This document shows positions 8,484 through 16,384 of a DNA stretch of 37,881 nt, piece by piece; position 1 is the stretch's first letter, and every line of letters starts with the position of its first letter. Under the pieces are notes generated by a model. That model did not search any database, had not been told where the DNA came from, and was given only the letters and a program-made list of their open reading frames with translations. The stretch covers positions 1 to 37,881 of the forward strand of contig CANQWH010000008.1 of assembly GCA_947627495.1 (NCBI GenBank), written 5' to 3'. A program made the position numbers and the translations under genes. This DNA is from an uncultured Clostridia bacterium. GTDB lineage: Bacteria; Bacillota; Clostridia; TANB77; CAG-508.

Positions 8484-8933
8484 ATTAGATTAAGCAAAGA
8501 TTTTTTTTACACAATTAAAGAAGATGTAACAAATGTTATACCAAGTGAAATGGGAATGAGACTTTGTATGATATCCTTGGTTATTTCAGCAGTTGCTGGG
8601 GTAGGCATATCTATTGTAAAAGGCATAAGAAATATGATTAAAGCAATTAAAGAAGTTGATAAAAATTGATAAATAGGAGTAATTAATGTATTTGCATTTG
8701 TTGTAAATATATTAGGTTTATTCCTTTTCTATTTTATTAATAATAGAGGAATTGCATTATTTCATTCTATATTCGTTGCAGCTATTAATGGATGTTTATT
8801 TTCTTTAATAGGAATAAATATATATAAAAAAGAAAACGAATTAAATAAATTTTTGGGTACGACGGTTTTAATTGAACTTATAGTAAGTGTGATAATTAAT
8901 TATGTATTTGCTAGAGTACTTGTTATTGGTTAA
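8484..8933 (+). pseudogene. Possible broken gene for a small membrane protein
   Basis: One frame stays open for about 61 codons (IRLSKDFFYTIKEDVTNVIP, then GMRLCMISLVISAVAGVGIS), meets TGA TAA at 8667-8672, and resumes for 86 codons as a strongly hydrophobic protein (VINVFAFVVNILGLFLFYFI; three to four membrane segments) to TAA 8933. Neither block has an ATG in a good position; AAGGGG sits before an ATT at 8484 and AGGAG lies just inside the second block. I do not recognise a family. It may be a decayed gene or two small proteins with non-ATG starts. Confidence 0.35.
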
Positions 8934-8944
8934 TAAAAAAATAC

Positions 8945-8974
8945 AAAAAAGGAACCACAGACGGTTCTTTTTTT
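8945..8974. terminator. Bidirectional intrinsic terminator
   Basis: GAACC (8952-8956) and GGTTC (8963-8967) pair around a six-base loop, with seven T on the right and six A on the left, so it can end transcription from both sides. It separates the decayed forward region from the convergent GNAT gene. Confidence 0.75.
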
Positions 8975-8984
8975 GCAATAAATT

Positions 8985-9419
8985 TTAATTAAAATAATAT
9001 TCCATTGGTATAAATCTCAAACCATTTATACATTGTTCTTCTGATAAATCTTTGAATCCTATATGATGATATATTTCTTTGGCACATGGAGAAGAATTTA
9101 CAGTAAAATGTTTTGAATGATTTAATTTTTCAATATAGTTATATAGCTTTCTTCCAATTCCCTGTCCATGTAATATGCCATCAACAAAAAATAGTGCAAT
9201 ATGCGTATTATCTTTTGTTGCAATAACACCACATATTTTTCCATTTTCAAAAGCTCCATAGAATTTTCTTTCATTAATCCAATTAATATTATCAATAGTT
9301 TTTTTAAATTCTTTTATTCCTTCTTCTGTATAATCAGGAGCTTCATACTCTAAAAAAACTCCCCAAACTAAATCTAAAGCTTCTTTCATTTCTGAATCTT
9401 TTATACTTCTTATTTCCAT
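8985..9419 (-). CDS. GNAT family N-acetyltransferase
   Basis: 144 residues, a single GNAT domain. The acetyl-CoA pyrophosphate loop is GQGIGRKL, preceded by the beta-4 strand IALFFVDGILH and followed by LYNYIEKLN. KEIYHHIGFKDLSEE is the usual C-terminal strand pair with the Tyr-containing turn. The substrate cannot be told. TAGGAGGGA lies before the ATG. A dyad with 8-bp arms (GATTGATA and TATCAATC, 9494-9513) about 75 bp upstream may be an operator. Confidence 0.82.
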   Translation of the reverse strand: MEIRSIKDSEMKEALDLVWGVFLEYEAPDYTEEGIKEFKKTIDNINWINERKFYGAFENGKICGVIATKDNTHIALFFVDGILHGQGIGRKLYNYIEKLNHSKHFTVNSSPCAKEIYHHIGFKDLSEEQCINGLRFIPMEYYFN

Positions 9420-9493
9420 CTAACAATCCCTCCTAAATTTCATAAAATTTCAATAAATACACAAAATTACAACGTTACCTTGGCTCTTTTGAC

Positions 9494-9513
9494 GATTGAT
9501 ACAAATATCAATC
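9494..9513. promoter_or_regulatory. Operator-like dyad upstream of the GNAT gene
   Basis: Perfect 8-bp arms GATTGATA and TATCAATC around a four-base centre, between the divergent GNAT and DUF3800 genes and closer to the GNAT start. No cognate regulator is next to it. Confidence 0.35.
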
Positions 9514-9590
9514 TATTTAATATCTTTACTTTAACACAATAATTACAATTTTGCAATTATGAAATTAACATTTATTACCTATAGCTAAAT

Positions 9591-9646
9591 AAAAAGTATA
9601 TAAATTTTGTAATATTTATATACTTTTTGAAAATTTGTAGTATAAT
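9591..9646 (+). promoter_or_regulatory. Promoter region of the DUF3800 gene with overlapping 15-bp dyad
   Basis: TATAAT at 9641-9646 is a perfect -10. The place for a -35 (about 9618-9623) lies inside the right arm of a perfect inverted repeat with 15-bp arms (AAAAAGTATATAAAT, 9591-9605 and 9614-9628, 8-nt loop). The -35 is poor, so the dyad may bind an activator or repressor. Confidence 0.4.
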
Positions 9647-9694
9647 AGATATAGTAAAAATTTGTTCGCAAAAAAATAAAGGAGATGAAAAATA

Positions 9695-10414
9695 GTGTAT
9701 TTAATGTATGCAGATGAAAGTGGAAATACTGGAACTGATTATGATAATAAAGAACAACCAATCTTTGTTTTAGGTTCTTTTTCTCTTGAACATACTAATT
9801 GGCATAAAATTAATGATTACTTTAATGAAAGAAAAATCGAAATATTTAAAGAATTTAAAGATATTGAAATTCATGCTAATGAAATATATAGTCCACCAAG
9901 AAAATCTATCTTTCATGTTAAAGATTGGCATGAAAATTTTAAAATATTAGACAATTTAGTCGATTTAATTATAGAATTAGATATTGAATTTAACTTTATA
10001 GCTATTGATAAAAAACAGTTTAAATTAGACTTACAACAACGATATGGAAAATTTGTAAAAATTGACCCATATATTTTTGGATTTACCACACTATATAATG
10101 ATTTTTCAGATAAATTAGAAAAAAATAATGACAAAGGAATAATATTCTTAGATGAAATAATAGATATTCCACAAGCTTTAAATAGAATTTATCCTGAACT
10201 TTCTGCAAATAGAAAATCTATTATCGAGCAGGCTTTATTTTTAAAATCGAAGGATACAAATTTTATTCAAATAGCTGATATATTTTCTTTTTATGTTTGT
10301 CAGTATTTGAACATCATTAAAGGCAATAAAAAATACAGTGATTTTAAAGAAAAACACTGCCTAGATAATTATAATAAACTTATTACTAAGACTAATAAGA
10401 AATATTTTATTTAA
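9695..10414 (+). CDS. DUF3800 domain protein
   Basis: 239 residues. GTG 9695 is chosen as start because AAAGGAGAT ends about 10 nt before it; ATG 9704 is the alternative. The N-terminal MYADESGNTG is the DUF3800 signature, followed by acidic or His-containing conserved segments (IEIHANEIY, GIIFLDEIID) and a C-terminal IQIADIFSFYVCQYL. The family is predicted to have an RNase H-like fold with conserved acidic residues and is often found in phage and defence neighbourhoods; no activity can be claimed. It is alone on its strand, with a dyad at its promoter and a small RNA locus convergent to its end. Confidence 0.8.
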   Translation: MYLMYADESGNTGTDYDNKEQPIFVLGSFSLEHTNWHKINDYFNERKIEIFKEFKDIEIHANEIYSPPRKSIFHVKDWHENFKILDNLVDLIIELDIEFNFIAIDKKQFKLDLQQRYGKFVKIDPYIFGFTTLYNDFSDKLEKNNDKGIIFLDEIIDIPQALNRIYPELSANRKSIIEQALFLKSKDTNFIQIADIFSFYVCQYLNIIKGNKKYSDFKEKHCLDNYNKLITKTNKKYFI

Positions 10415-10420
10415 TAAAAA

Positions 10421-10492
10421 TGGGCAAAGGGCGTAACAATTTAATGTTGGAGCTCCAATTTTGTTGGGGAACTCACTGCCCTCTGCTAAGTT
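10421..10492 (-). ncRNA. Putative small structured RNA with its own promoter and terminator
   Basis: A consensus promoter on the minus strand (10499-10527) points here with a predicted start near 10492. The transcript would begin close to GCAGAGGGC, which pairs over nine bases (one G-U) with GCCCTTTGC (10424-10432 on the top strand) and is followed by CCATTTTTA, a terminator tail. The enclosed part holds AACAA/TTGTT and the palindrome TTGGAGCTCCAA. On the plus strand no T run follows, so the minus direction is favoured. No open frame of note lies inside. The closed-stem shape recalls antisense RNAs of type I toxin-antitoxin loci, but I cannot place it in a known family. Confidence 0.5.
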
Positions 10493-10498
10493 AAATAT

Positions 10499-10563
10499 AT
10501 TCTAACATAAAATATTTAACTTGTCAAATAAATTTGACATTTTATATTATATTTCATTATTAT
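10499..10563. promoter_or_regulatory. Divergent promoter pair sharing a dyad over both -35 boxes
   Basis: Minus strand: TTGACA (10522-10527), 17 bp, TAGAAT (10499-10504). Plus strand: TTGACA (10534-10539), 18 bp, TATTAT (10558-10563). The two -35 boxes form the arms of the palindrome TGTCAAATAAATTTGACA (10522-10539). The minus promoter serves the small RNA; the plus promoter reads towards 10570 onwards, where no normal gene exists. Confidence 0.6.
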
Positions 10564-10644
10564 ATGAATTATGCATTTAATTAATATTACGTATCATAAA
10601 GATACTAATTTTTATTTATTAATGAACTTATATTTACAATTATG

Positions 10645-10851
10645 CTAAAAGTTAGTAATTAGATATCTTGATTCTTCAAACATCTTTTTTTCTCCTTTAA
10701 AATTTTATTGCTATGGTACAAAACTCGGGGGGATGATATGATACTTACTGAAAATAAGAACCCTACCAACCAGCACAATCAAAGATTGTGGGTGGGTGTC
10801 CAGGAACCTTGTTGTTTCACAATAAAAAAATACCATTCTTTTTCAGAATGA
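10645..10851. other. Short-ORF remnants between the small RNA and tRNA-Leu
   Basis: Minus strand: AAAGGAG, then ATG at 10683 and a 12-codon frame (MFEESRYLITNF) ending at 10645. Plus strand: a G-run (CTCGGGGGGATGATATG) leads to ATG 10738 and a 37-codon frame to 10851 that overlaps a hairpin (CACAATC, AAA, GATTGTG with further pairing, 10760-10799) and the tRNA terminator. The plus layout, with G-rich site, near-immediate start and CCTACC...GGTGGG hairpin, resembles the 5' and 3' parts of a small hydrophobic type I toxin mRNA with its coding middle lost. Both are weak as genes. Confidence 0.25.
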
Positions 10852-10855
10852 TATT
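10821..10855 (-). terminator. Intrinsic terminator of tRNA-Leu
   Basis: On the minus strand AATATCATTCT pairs with AGAATGGTATT (11 pairs, one G-U), followed by a run of T (TTTTTTTATT). It lies 39 bp downstream of the tRNA 3' end. Confidence 0.75.
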
Positions 10856-10893
10856 TATATATTCTGTTTTATTAGTTCAAACAGATACGTCAT

Positions 10894-10976
10894 TGGTGCG
10901 GATGAAGGGACTTGAACCCCCACACCGAAGTACTGGTTCCTAAGACCAGCGCGTCTGCCAGTTCCGCCACATCCGC
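10894..10976 (-). tRNA. tRNA-Leu (anticodon UAG)
   Basis: The minus strand gives a complete class II tRNA: acceptor GCGGATG pairing with CATCCGC, discriminator A and encoded CCA, anticodon stem CTGGT/ACCAG around loop CTTAGGA (anticodon TAG), a long variable arm (TACTTCGGTG) and a T arm with GGTTCAAGTCC. It reads CUN leucine codons, chiefly CUA and CUG. Confidence 0.97.
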
Positions 10977-10995
10977 ATTTCAAATAACAATAATT

Positions 10996-11024
10996 ATAAT
11001 AACACATTCATAAATTATTGTCAA
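10996..11024 (-). promoter_or_regulatory. Promoter of tRNA-Leu
   Basis: On the minus strand TTGACA (11019-11024), 17 bp, TATTAT (10996-11001), about 20 bp before the tRNA 5' end. Confidence 0.65.
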
Positions 11025-11111
11025 GAGATATACGGATTTTTTTAAAAATTCATAAAAAATTCATATAATTCCATTCTTGTACATACTATTAAAAAGAGAA
11101 TGGAGGAGAGT

Positions 11112-11765
11112 ATGGGAAACATTAGAAGAAACTATAAAAGAAATTCACAAGTTAAAAGTATTATCATGTCTCATGTTCAAAATAATATAAAAGAATATAC
11201 AATAGCTAGTTTAATTTTCATCATAGGAGTATTGCTTGGCGTAGTTTTTCTTAATAATCTAAATGAAGTACAAACTGTTGAAATTAGTGATTATATCACC
11301 TCATCTATAAATACTTTAAAAAATAATGGGGATATAAATCAATTTCTAATGTTAAAAGAATCAATATCAGGCAATATTACATTTGTAATAATATTATGGC
11401 TTATGGGTTCAACTGTAATAGGATTGTTACTTGTATATCTTATTGTTTGCTTTAAAGGTTTTTGCTTTGGATATACAGTATCTTCCATTATATATGTACT
11501 AGGAACAGGAAAAGGGGTTATATTCTCAATTGTTACAATGTTTTTAAGAAATATTATAGCAATACCGTGCACAATTGCATTAGCAGTTAGTGGAATGAAA
11601 TTATATAAATCCATTATGCAAGATAGAAGAAAAGAAAATATAAAACTAGAAATTGTAAGGCATACATTATTTTGTACATTTATATTAATATTATTAGTTG
11701 TTTCATCTTTTATAGAAACATACATAACTCAAAACATATTCAAATATTATATAAATTACATATAA
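11112..11765 (+). CDS. spoIIM: Stage II sporulation protein M
   Basis: 217 residues from ATG 11112. The upstream in-frame ATG 11100 overlaps the Shine-Dalgarno itself (GGAGGAG at 11102-11108), so the downstream start is preferred. Membrane segments: around residues 27-47 (IASLIFIIGVLLGVVFLN), about 95-115, a GFCFGYTVSSIIYVLG-containing pair, and a final LFCTFILILLVVSSFIE. SpoIIM forms the DMP complex with SpoIID and SpoIIP that remodels septal peptidoglycan during engulfment of the forespore. Length and topology match the family. It precedes yabP by about 100 bp and is divergent from tRNA-Leu. Confidence 0.88.
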   Translation: MGNIRRNYKRNSQVKSIIMSHVQNNIKEYTIASLIFIIGVLLGVVFLNNLNEVQTVEISDYITSSINTLKNNGDINQFLMLKESISGNITFVIILWLMGSTVIGLLLVYLIVCFKGFCFGYTVSSIIYVLGTGKGVIFSIVTMFLRNIIAIPCTIALAVSGMKLYKSIMQDRRKENIKLEIVRHTLFCTFILILLVVSSFIETYITQNIFKYYINYI

Positions 11766-11864
11766 CATAGTTCTAAATTGTCTAAAACTGAATATATATA
11801 ATTAATGTGAAAGTAAAAGAGAAGGATTCTTTTTTAAATTAAATAAAGAGAGGAAGGGTTTATT

Positions 11865-12167
11865 ATGACTATTGATGAAAGAAAACAAATGACCAGCACA
11901 GCCATTCAAAATGTAATATTAGAGAATCGTGAGAAATTAACAATATCAGGAGTTCTTGATGTTTTAAGCTTCGATGATCAAATTGTTATAGTTGAAACAG
12001 AATTAGGACTTTTAACTGTAAAAGGAGAAAACCTAAGAATCAACAAATTAAGCTTAGACACTACAGAAGTTATTGTAGAAGGAACAATTTCAAGCTTATC
12101 ATATTCTGAGAAAAATTTAGACAAGAAGTCTGGCGGTGGTTCTCTAATTGGAAAAATCTTTAAATAA
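11865..12167 (+). CDS. yabP: Sporulation protein YabP
   Basis: 100 residues, the usual length. ENREKLTISGVLDVLSFDDQ and ITELGLLTVKG-like segments (here VETELGLLTVKGENL) followed by LSLDTTEVIVEGTISSLSY are the YabP pattern, a small beta-rich domain. In Bacillus subtilis yabP and yabQ are needed for cortex formation. AGAGAGGAAGGG precedes the ATG. It is 29 bp ahead of yabQ, as in other spore formers. Confidence 0.92.
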   Translation: MTIDERKQMTSTAIQNVILENREKLTISGVLDVLSFDDQIVIVETELGLLTVKGENLRINKLSLDTTEVIVEGTISSLSYSEKNLDKKSGGGSLIGKIFK

Positions 12168-12196
12168 TCAAACTTGCAATAAAGGGGGGAAGCCCT

Positions 12197-12652
12197 GTGC
12201 AAAACCAAGCATATGTATTTTTAATTTTTATACTTAATGGTCTCATAATAGGAATTCTATTTGATATATTTAGAATTCTTAGAAAAAGCTTTAAAACACC
12301 AGATATTATTACATATATTCAAGATATAATATTTTGGATTTTGAGTGGAGTAATATTATTATATTCTATTTTTAAATTTAATAATGGAGAATTGAGATTG
12401 TTTATATTCTTAGGTATTGTTTTAGGAATAATATTATATATTCTTATATTTAGTAAAATATTTATTAAAATTTCCGTTATTAGTATAGACATAATTAAAA
12501 AAATTATTAAAACAGTTATAATAACTCCTATAAAATACATATTATTTGTTCTTAAGATACTAATTTACAAGCCAATTAAATTAATATGTTTAAATTTATC
12601 AAAATTATTTAAGAAAAATATATATTTTTTTAAAAGAAAATGTAAAATTTAA
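12197..12652 (+). CDS. yabQ: Spore cortex biosynthesis protein YabQ
   Basis: 151 residues with GTG start 12197 behind AAAGGGGGGAAG. The N-terminal half holds four hydrophobic segments (AYVFLIFILNGLIIGILFDI, DIIFWILSGVILLYSIF, LFIFLGIVLGIILYILIFS) with the family motif GILFDIFRILRK; the C-terminal half is basic and hydrophobic. YabQ is an integral membrane protein of the forespore outer membrane required for cortex synthesis. Its place between yabP and divIC confirms the call. Confidence 0.88.
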   Translation: MQNQAYVFLIFILNGLIIGILFDIFRILRKSFKTPDIITYIQDIIFWILSGVILLYSIFKFNNGELRLFIFLGIVLGIILYILIFSKIFIKISVISIDIIKKIIKTVIITPIKYILFVLKILIYKPIKLICLNLSKLFKKNIYFFKRKCKI

Positions 12653-12742
12653 CAATAGAATGTATAAAAATAAGAAGGATTTTGCATAAATTTGTAGAAT
12701 TATATTATAGATAAATATGTTCTATTTAATTAGGAGATACTA

Positions 12743-13018
12743 ATGAAAACCAAAAGGAAGTTATATAAAAAATTATTTATTATATGTATAGTTATATATG
12801 TAATATATATATTTGCTAATCAACAGAGAATATTGAATTCGTATAAAACTGCGCAAGAATATTATAATGAGCAAATTGAAGTAAAGTTAGCAAATAAAGA
12901 AGCACTAAATCAAACTAAAAAGAATATAAATTCTGAAGAATATATTGAACAAGTAGCAAGAGAAAAATTAGATATGTATTTACCCAATGAAAGAGTTTAT
13001 ATAGATAATAGTAAATAA
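12743..13018 (+). CDS. divIC: Septum formation initiator, DivIC/FtsB family
   Basis: 91 residues, single-pass: basic N-terminus (MKTKRKLYKKLF), one membrane helix (IICIVIYVIYIFA), then a coiled coil (residues about 28-65) and the family end motif EYIEQVAREKLDMYLPNERV. DivIC works with FtsL and DivIB in the divisome. AGGAG lies 8 nt before the start. A possible promoter, TTGCAT with TTATAG 17 bp later, lies just upstream. Confidence 0.9.
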   Translation: MKTKRKLYKKLFIICIVIYVIYIFANQQRILNSYKTAQEYYNEQIEVKLANKEALNQTKKNINSEEYIEQVAREKLDMYLPNERVYIDNSK

Positions 13019-13043
13019 GGTGGGTATGTTTTACCTACCTTAT
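13015..13043 (+). terminator. Strong hairpin directly after divIC
   Basis: ATAAGGTGGGTA pairs over 12 bases (one G-U) with TACCTACCTTAT around TGTTT; the left arm overlaps the divIC stop codon. No clear T run follows, so it may be a weak terminator or an mRNA-end structure between divIC and rho. Confidence 0.55.
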
Positions 13044-13131
13044 AGTTGTAATATTATTTCTACCAATTTATTTCTAGAATATAATTTTCCATAAAATAAA
13101 ATTAAAAATATATAAGGGAGGACAATTAAGC

Positions 13132-14457
13132 ATGGAATTAGAGGAACTATCACTTACAGAATTAAGAGAGATTGCTAAAAAAGATGGAATAAAAAATTCA
13201 AGTAAGTTCAAAAAGGACGAGCTTATTTCAATTTTAAAGGAAAAAAATATAGAAGAAAATAAAACAGAAGAACCAGTAGAAAAAAATGATTTTAAAGAAA
13301 TAATAACTGAAGAAGGTTATAAGCTTACCAGTGAAGGAGACGAAGTCGTAGATGGAATTTTAGAAGTTCTACCTGATGGATATGGTTTTTTAAGAGGAGA
13401 AAACTATTTACCTACAGTAAAAGATGTGTATGTATCACCTGTGCAAATAAAAAGATTTAAATTAGATACTGGAGATAAAGTAAAAGGAATAAAAAGGACT
13501 CCAAAGGAGGGAGAAAAATTCCCTGCATTAATATATGTTGGTTCAGTAAATGGTGAACATCCTGAAAATGCTATGAAAAGGAAATCATTTGATGATTTAA
13601 TACCAATATATCCTCAATCAAGGTTAAAGTTAGAAACTACTCAAAATGAGTATACTATGAGAATTATGGATTTATTATGCCCAATAGGAAAGGGACAAAG
13701 AGGAATGATTGTTGCACCTCCTAAAGCTGGTAAAACAACTATTTTAAAGAAAATAGCAAACAGTATTACAGAAAATAATCCAGAAATAGAATTAATAGTA
13801 TTGCTTATAGATGAGAGACCAGAAGAAGTAACAGACATGAGACGTTCTATAAAAGGGGATGTTATATATTCTACATTTGATGAATTACCAGAGCATCATG
13901 TAAAAGTTGCAGAAATGGTACTAGAAAGAGCTAAAAGGCTTACTGAGCAACACAAAGACGTAGTAATATTGTTAGATAGTATAACTAGACTTGCAAGAGC
14001 ATATAACTTAGTTGTTCCAGCATCTGGAAGAACGTTATCTGGAGGTTTGGACCCTGCAGCATTACATAAGCCAAAAAGATTTTTTGGTGCGGCTAGAAAT
14101 ACTGAAAATGCTGGAAGTTTAACAATTTTAGCTACTGCTTTAGTAGAAACAGGAAGTAGGATGGATGATGTTATATTTGAAGAATTTAAAGGAACTGGAA
14201 ATATGGAAGTTCATTTAGACAGAAAATTATCTGAAAAACGTATTTTCCCAGCAATTGATATAAATAAATCTGGAACAAGAAAAGAAGAATTATTACTTTC
14301 AAAACAGGAATTAGAGACAATATTTGCTTTAAGGAAAACAATGTCAAATATGAATACTCAAGAAATGACAGAACAAATTATGGAACAAATTGTAACTACA
14401 AAATCAAATGCAGAATTTTTGGAAAGAGTAAATATATTCTTGAAAAATGAAAAATAG
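13132..14457 (+). CDS. rho: Transcription termination factor Rho
   Basis: 441 residues. Rho N domain: [20 protein letters not shown] and following. The RNA-binding cold-shock-like domain has [13 protein letters not shown] and [17 protein letters not shown]. The ATPase has Walker [10 protein letters not shown], Walker [17 protein letters not shown] and the R-loop region [14 protein letters not shown]. Rho is a hexameric RNA helicase that ends transcription. GGGAGGAC precedes the ATG by 8 nt. Its place behind divIC closes the core block; a terminator follows. Confidence 0.96.
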   Translation: MELEELSLTELREIAKKDGIKNSSKFKKDELISILKEKNIEENKTEEPVEKNDFKEIITEEGYKLTSEGDEVVDGILEVLPDGYGFLRGENYLPTVKDVYVSPVQIKRFKLDTGDKVKGIKRTPKEGEKFPALIYVGSVNGEHPENAMKRKSFDDLIPIYPQSRLKLETTQNEYTMRIMDLLCPIGKGQRGMIVAPPKAGKTTILKKIANSITENNPEIELIVLLIDERPEEVTDMRRSIKGDVIYSTFDELPEHHVKVAEMVLERAKRLTEQHKDVVILLDSITRLARAYNLVVPASGRTLSGGLDPAALHKPKRFFGAARNTENAGSLTILATALVETGSRMDDVIFEEFKGTGNMEVHLDRKLSEKRIFPAIDINKSGTRKEELLLSKQELETIFALRKTMSNMNTQEMTEQIMEQIVTTKSNAEFLERVNIFLKNEK

Positions 14458-14471
14458 ATAATATAATTTAT

Positions 14472-14503
14472 AAAGAGTGTTTACAAGCACTCTTTAATTT
14501 TTT
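14472..14503 (+). terminator. Terminator of rho, overlapping the end of the convergent gene
   Basis: AAAGAGTG (14472-14479) and CACTCTTT (14488-14495), then AATTTTTT. The right arm covers the last codons of the convergent DUF2726 gene, whose stop is at 14481-14483. Confidence 0.75.
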
Positions 14504-14978
14504 GTTCTAATTCTTCCATATTATAAAAATTTTGTACTGGTATTCTTATTAATTTTATATTTAAATCTTTAAACAATTTATTTATAAAATCATCTCTTTC
14601 TGCTCTTTTTACATTGTTATGTGTTTTATCATCTAATTCTACACATAATTTTATTTTACAATTTGGTTCTGTTATTACAAAATCAATACTTTTACTTTTT
14701 ATCTTATTAAAGTCTTTATAATCTTTATTTTTAACTATTTCGTATAAAGCTACTTGGCAGAATAGAGAATAACCCAATTTATCAGTTATTCTCTTTAATA
14801 TTTTGTAAAACTTTAATTCTGTTGCTGTCAGTAAATAGTCAACTTTTTCAAAATTATCACAATAATTATTTACTACATCTTCAATTTGTTCTTCTTGTTC
14901 TTCTTTTTTTATATTACCTATTTTTTTCTCTAGAATTGTAATTATTCCTACCAAAATCAATATTGTAATTATATACAT
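14481..14978 (-). CDS. DUF2726 domain protein with N-terminal membrane anchor
   Basis: 165 residues from ATG 14978, chosen because TAGGAG lies upstream of it; an earlier ATG at 15014 has none. One membrane helix (YIITILILVGIITIL) is followed by an acidic linker and the DUF2726 domain: LLTATELKFYKILKRI, KIKSKSIDFVITEP, LCVELDDKTHNNVKRAERDD and LNIKLIRIPVQN. The SIDFV...VELDDKTH pattern is that of a PD-(D/E)XK nuclease-like fold, so nucleic-acid cleavage or binding is possible but unproven. Convergent with rho; first gene of the accessory stretch. Confidence 0.75.
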   Translation of the reverse strand: MYIITILILVGIITILEKKIGNIKKEEQEEQIEDVVNNYCDNFEKVDYLLTATELKFYKILKRITDKLGYSLFCQVALYEIVKNKDYKDFNKIKSKSIDFVITEPNCKIKLCVELDDKTHNNVKRAERDDFINKLFKDLNIKLIRIPVQNFYNMEELEQKIKECL

Positions 14979-15414
14979 ATATATACCAACTCCTAAGTTA
15001 ATTATATCATGCATTTTTATTTATGTAAATTTCTGCAATCATTTTATAATCTAATATTAATAGAGTAGGGGAACAACATAAATTCTTTTAAAAATTATAT
15101 ATAGATAAATTTATTGATTTTTAAAAGAATAGTACATAGAAATTAAAACAAAAAAATGCAATTAAGATTTATGAAAAAAGTTTTAGAATAAAATATTAAA
15201 AATATTAATAATCTAATTAAATAAAATAATATTGATTTAATGAAAACTACTTTTAGATATACTAAAACATCTAGGAAGAGTAGGGAGAGATATATAAAAA
15301 ACGTATAAAAAGAAATATATAACATTGCACAAAATGAAACTTTTGTGCAAATAAGAGTAGGATTTTTTTGATCAATAACTATCTTACTTATTTCAAGCCT
15401 TTTGCAGACTTTTT

Positions 15415-15489
15415 ATACAACAAACTATATGTCTTTCTTATAAAAACCTTTTAAAATTGATTCTCATGCGTCAACATTTTTAGAATTTC
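15415..15489. repeat. Diverged repeat unit, copy 1
   Basis: About 75 bp similar to 15607-15681; both share ACAACAA, AAAAAC and the core TTAAAATYGATTCTCRTGCG, then a T-run and TTTAG. Spacing between copies is about 192 bp. Confidence 0.55.
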
Positions 15490-15606
15490 TAATTAATTAT
15501 TATCATTTTATAATTTATTTATTAGTTATATAAAATTTTAAATTATTTTATAATATTTTTTCAAAAATTTATGAAATCCTCATATTTTAACATTTTGCTT
15601 AAATTT

Positions 15607-15681
15607 ATAGACAACAAGTTATATTACCTTTTTTTAAAAACGCCTTAAAATCGATTCTCGTGCGTCGTTTTTTTAGCCATT
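15607..15681. repeat. Diverged repeat unit, copy 2
   Basis: Partner of 15415-15489 with the core CTTAAAATCGATTCTCGTGC. A related shorter core occurs again at 15801-15830 and at 21341-21370. Confidence 0.55.
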
Positions 15682-15782
15682 TTTCAGCATTTTTTTAAGA
15701 ACATTAATTTTTCAATATTTTAGTAAATTCACATCATATTAGTAATAATTTATAAATATTCAAAATAAATTTCAAATGATTA

Positions 15783-15858
15783 ACTTTATTAATTAAATAT
15801 AAAAATGTCTTAGAATCGATTTTGAAGCTTTATAAAATGAAATTATTTTATAATGTTG
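15783..15858. repeat. Dispersed ~76-bp repeat, copy A
   Basis: Nearly the same as 21321-21400, including an identical stretch of 34 bp beginning TTTTGAAGCTTTATAAAATG. In this copy the right arm of the hairpin has decayed. Confidence 0.75.
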
Positions 15859-16136
15859 TAATTAGAAATTTATTTTAAAAATTTTATAAAATATTTTCAA
15901 AAATTATATTTGAATTCACAAAAATTTTAATCACAACAAATGTTCGTTTTTTTAAATTTATAATAAGATTTTAGAAAAATTTTTTAAATATCAAATTTTT
16001 ATAATTTTATAGAATTCAAAAATCCACTATGCCCCTACTCCACCGTTTTTATTCAAGTTGCGAATTTTCTTTATTAGTAAGTATTATATCTATAATCTTA
16101 TCTCCTAGCATATTTTTACCAGTGCAGCATCTGGCA

Positions 16137-16290
16137 TCATAAAAGTAGCCAATTAGCAATATCATATATTTGTATACATTCGTATTGATAATTTTCATGC
16201 TTTGTTCTTGCTATTATAACTTTAGGATAAGCATCTTTTATTTGTAAAAGTGGTTCAGCTTCTCTATTTAATGTATCTTGATAATCTATC
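16137..16290 (-). pseudogene. 3' fragment of an AAA ATPase (DUF4143 type)
   Basis: The minus strand reads DYQDTLNREAEPLLQIKDAY, then PKVIIARTKHENYQYECIQI and YDIANWLLL, ending at TGA 16137-16139. This is the conserved C-terminus of the ATP-binding DUF4143 family (typical form KDAYPKxVIART..YQYEGI.I.D...WLL). Only the last 50 or so codons remain; upstream is the unrelated 708-residue gene. A decayed remnant. Confidence 0.7.
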
Positions 16291-16384
16291 TCATTTCACC
16301 TAAAGAATATTATAATATACTATTCCGAAAAAGTAAATTTTTTTATTATATGCGGTTATTGAAATATTATATTAAAAAAATCTT

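Larger units (their letters stand above)
15015..16136. other. Long AT-rich non-coding stretch with repeats and hairpins
   Basis: No credible gene on either strand. Visible structure: a perfect inverted repeat with 14-bp arms (ATTCTTTTAAAAAT, 15082-15130); another with 10-bp arms (TTGCACAAAA, 15325-15350); the word AGAGTAGG three times in direct orientation (near 15062, 15276, 15352), with an inverted form CCCCTACTC near 16032; and three diverged copies of a CTTAAAATYGATT-containing unit. It may be the remains of several insertions. No origin-like DnaA box cluster was noticed. Confidence 0.5.

Noticed and set aside
10738..10851. 37-codon ORF on the plus strand as a real gene
   Set aside because: It lies over two hairpins, one of them the tRNA-Leu terminator, and its product has no recognisable feature.
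12197..12652. YabQ as a truncated gene because the C-terminal half lacks clear domains
   Set aside because: Length, membrane pattern and yabP-yabQ-divIC order are normal for YabQ.
15015..16136. CRISPR array or replication origin in the repeat-bearing spacer
   Set aside because: Repeats are few, diverged and unevenly spaced; no cas genes, no DnaA-box cluster and no dnaA/dnaN nearby were seen.
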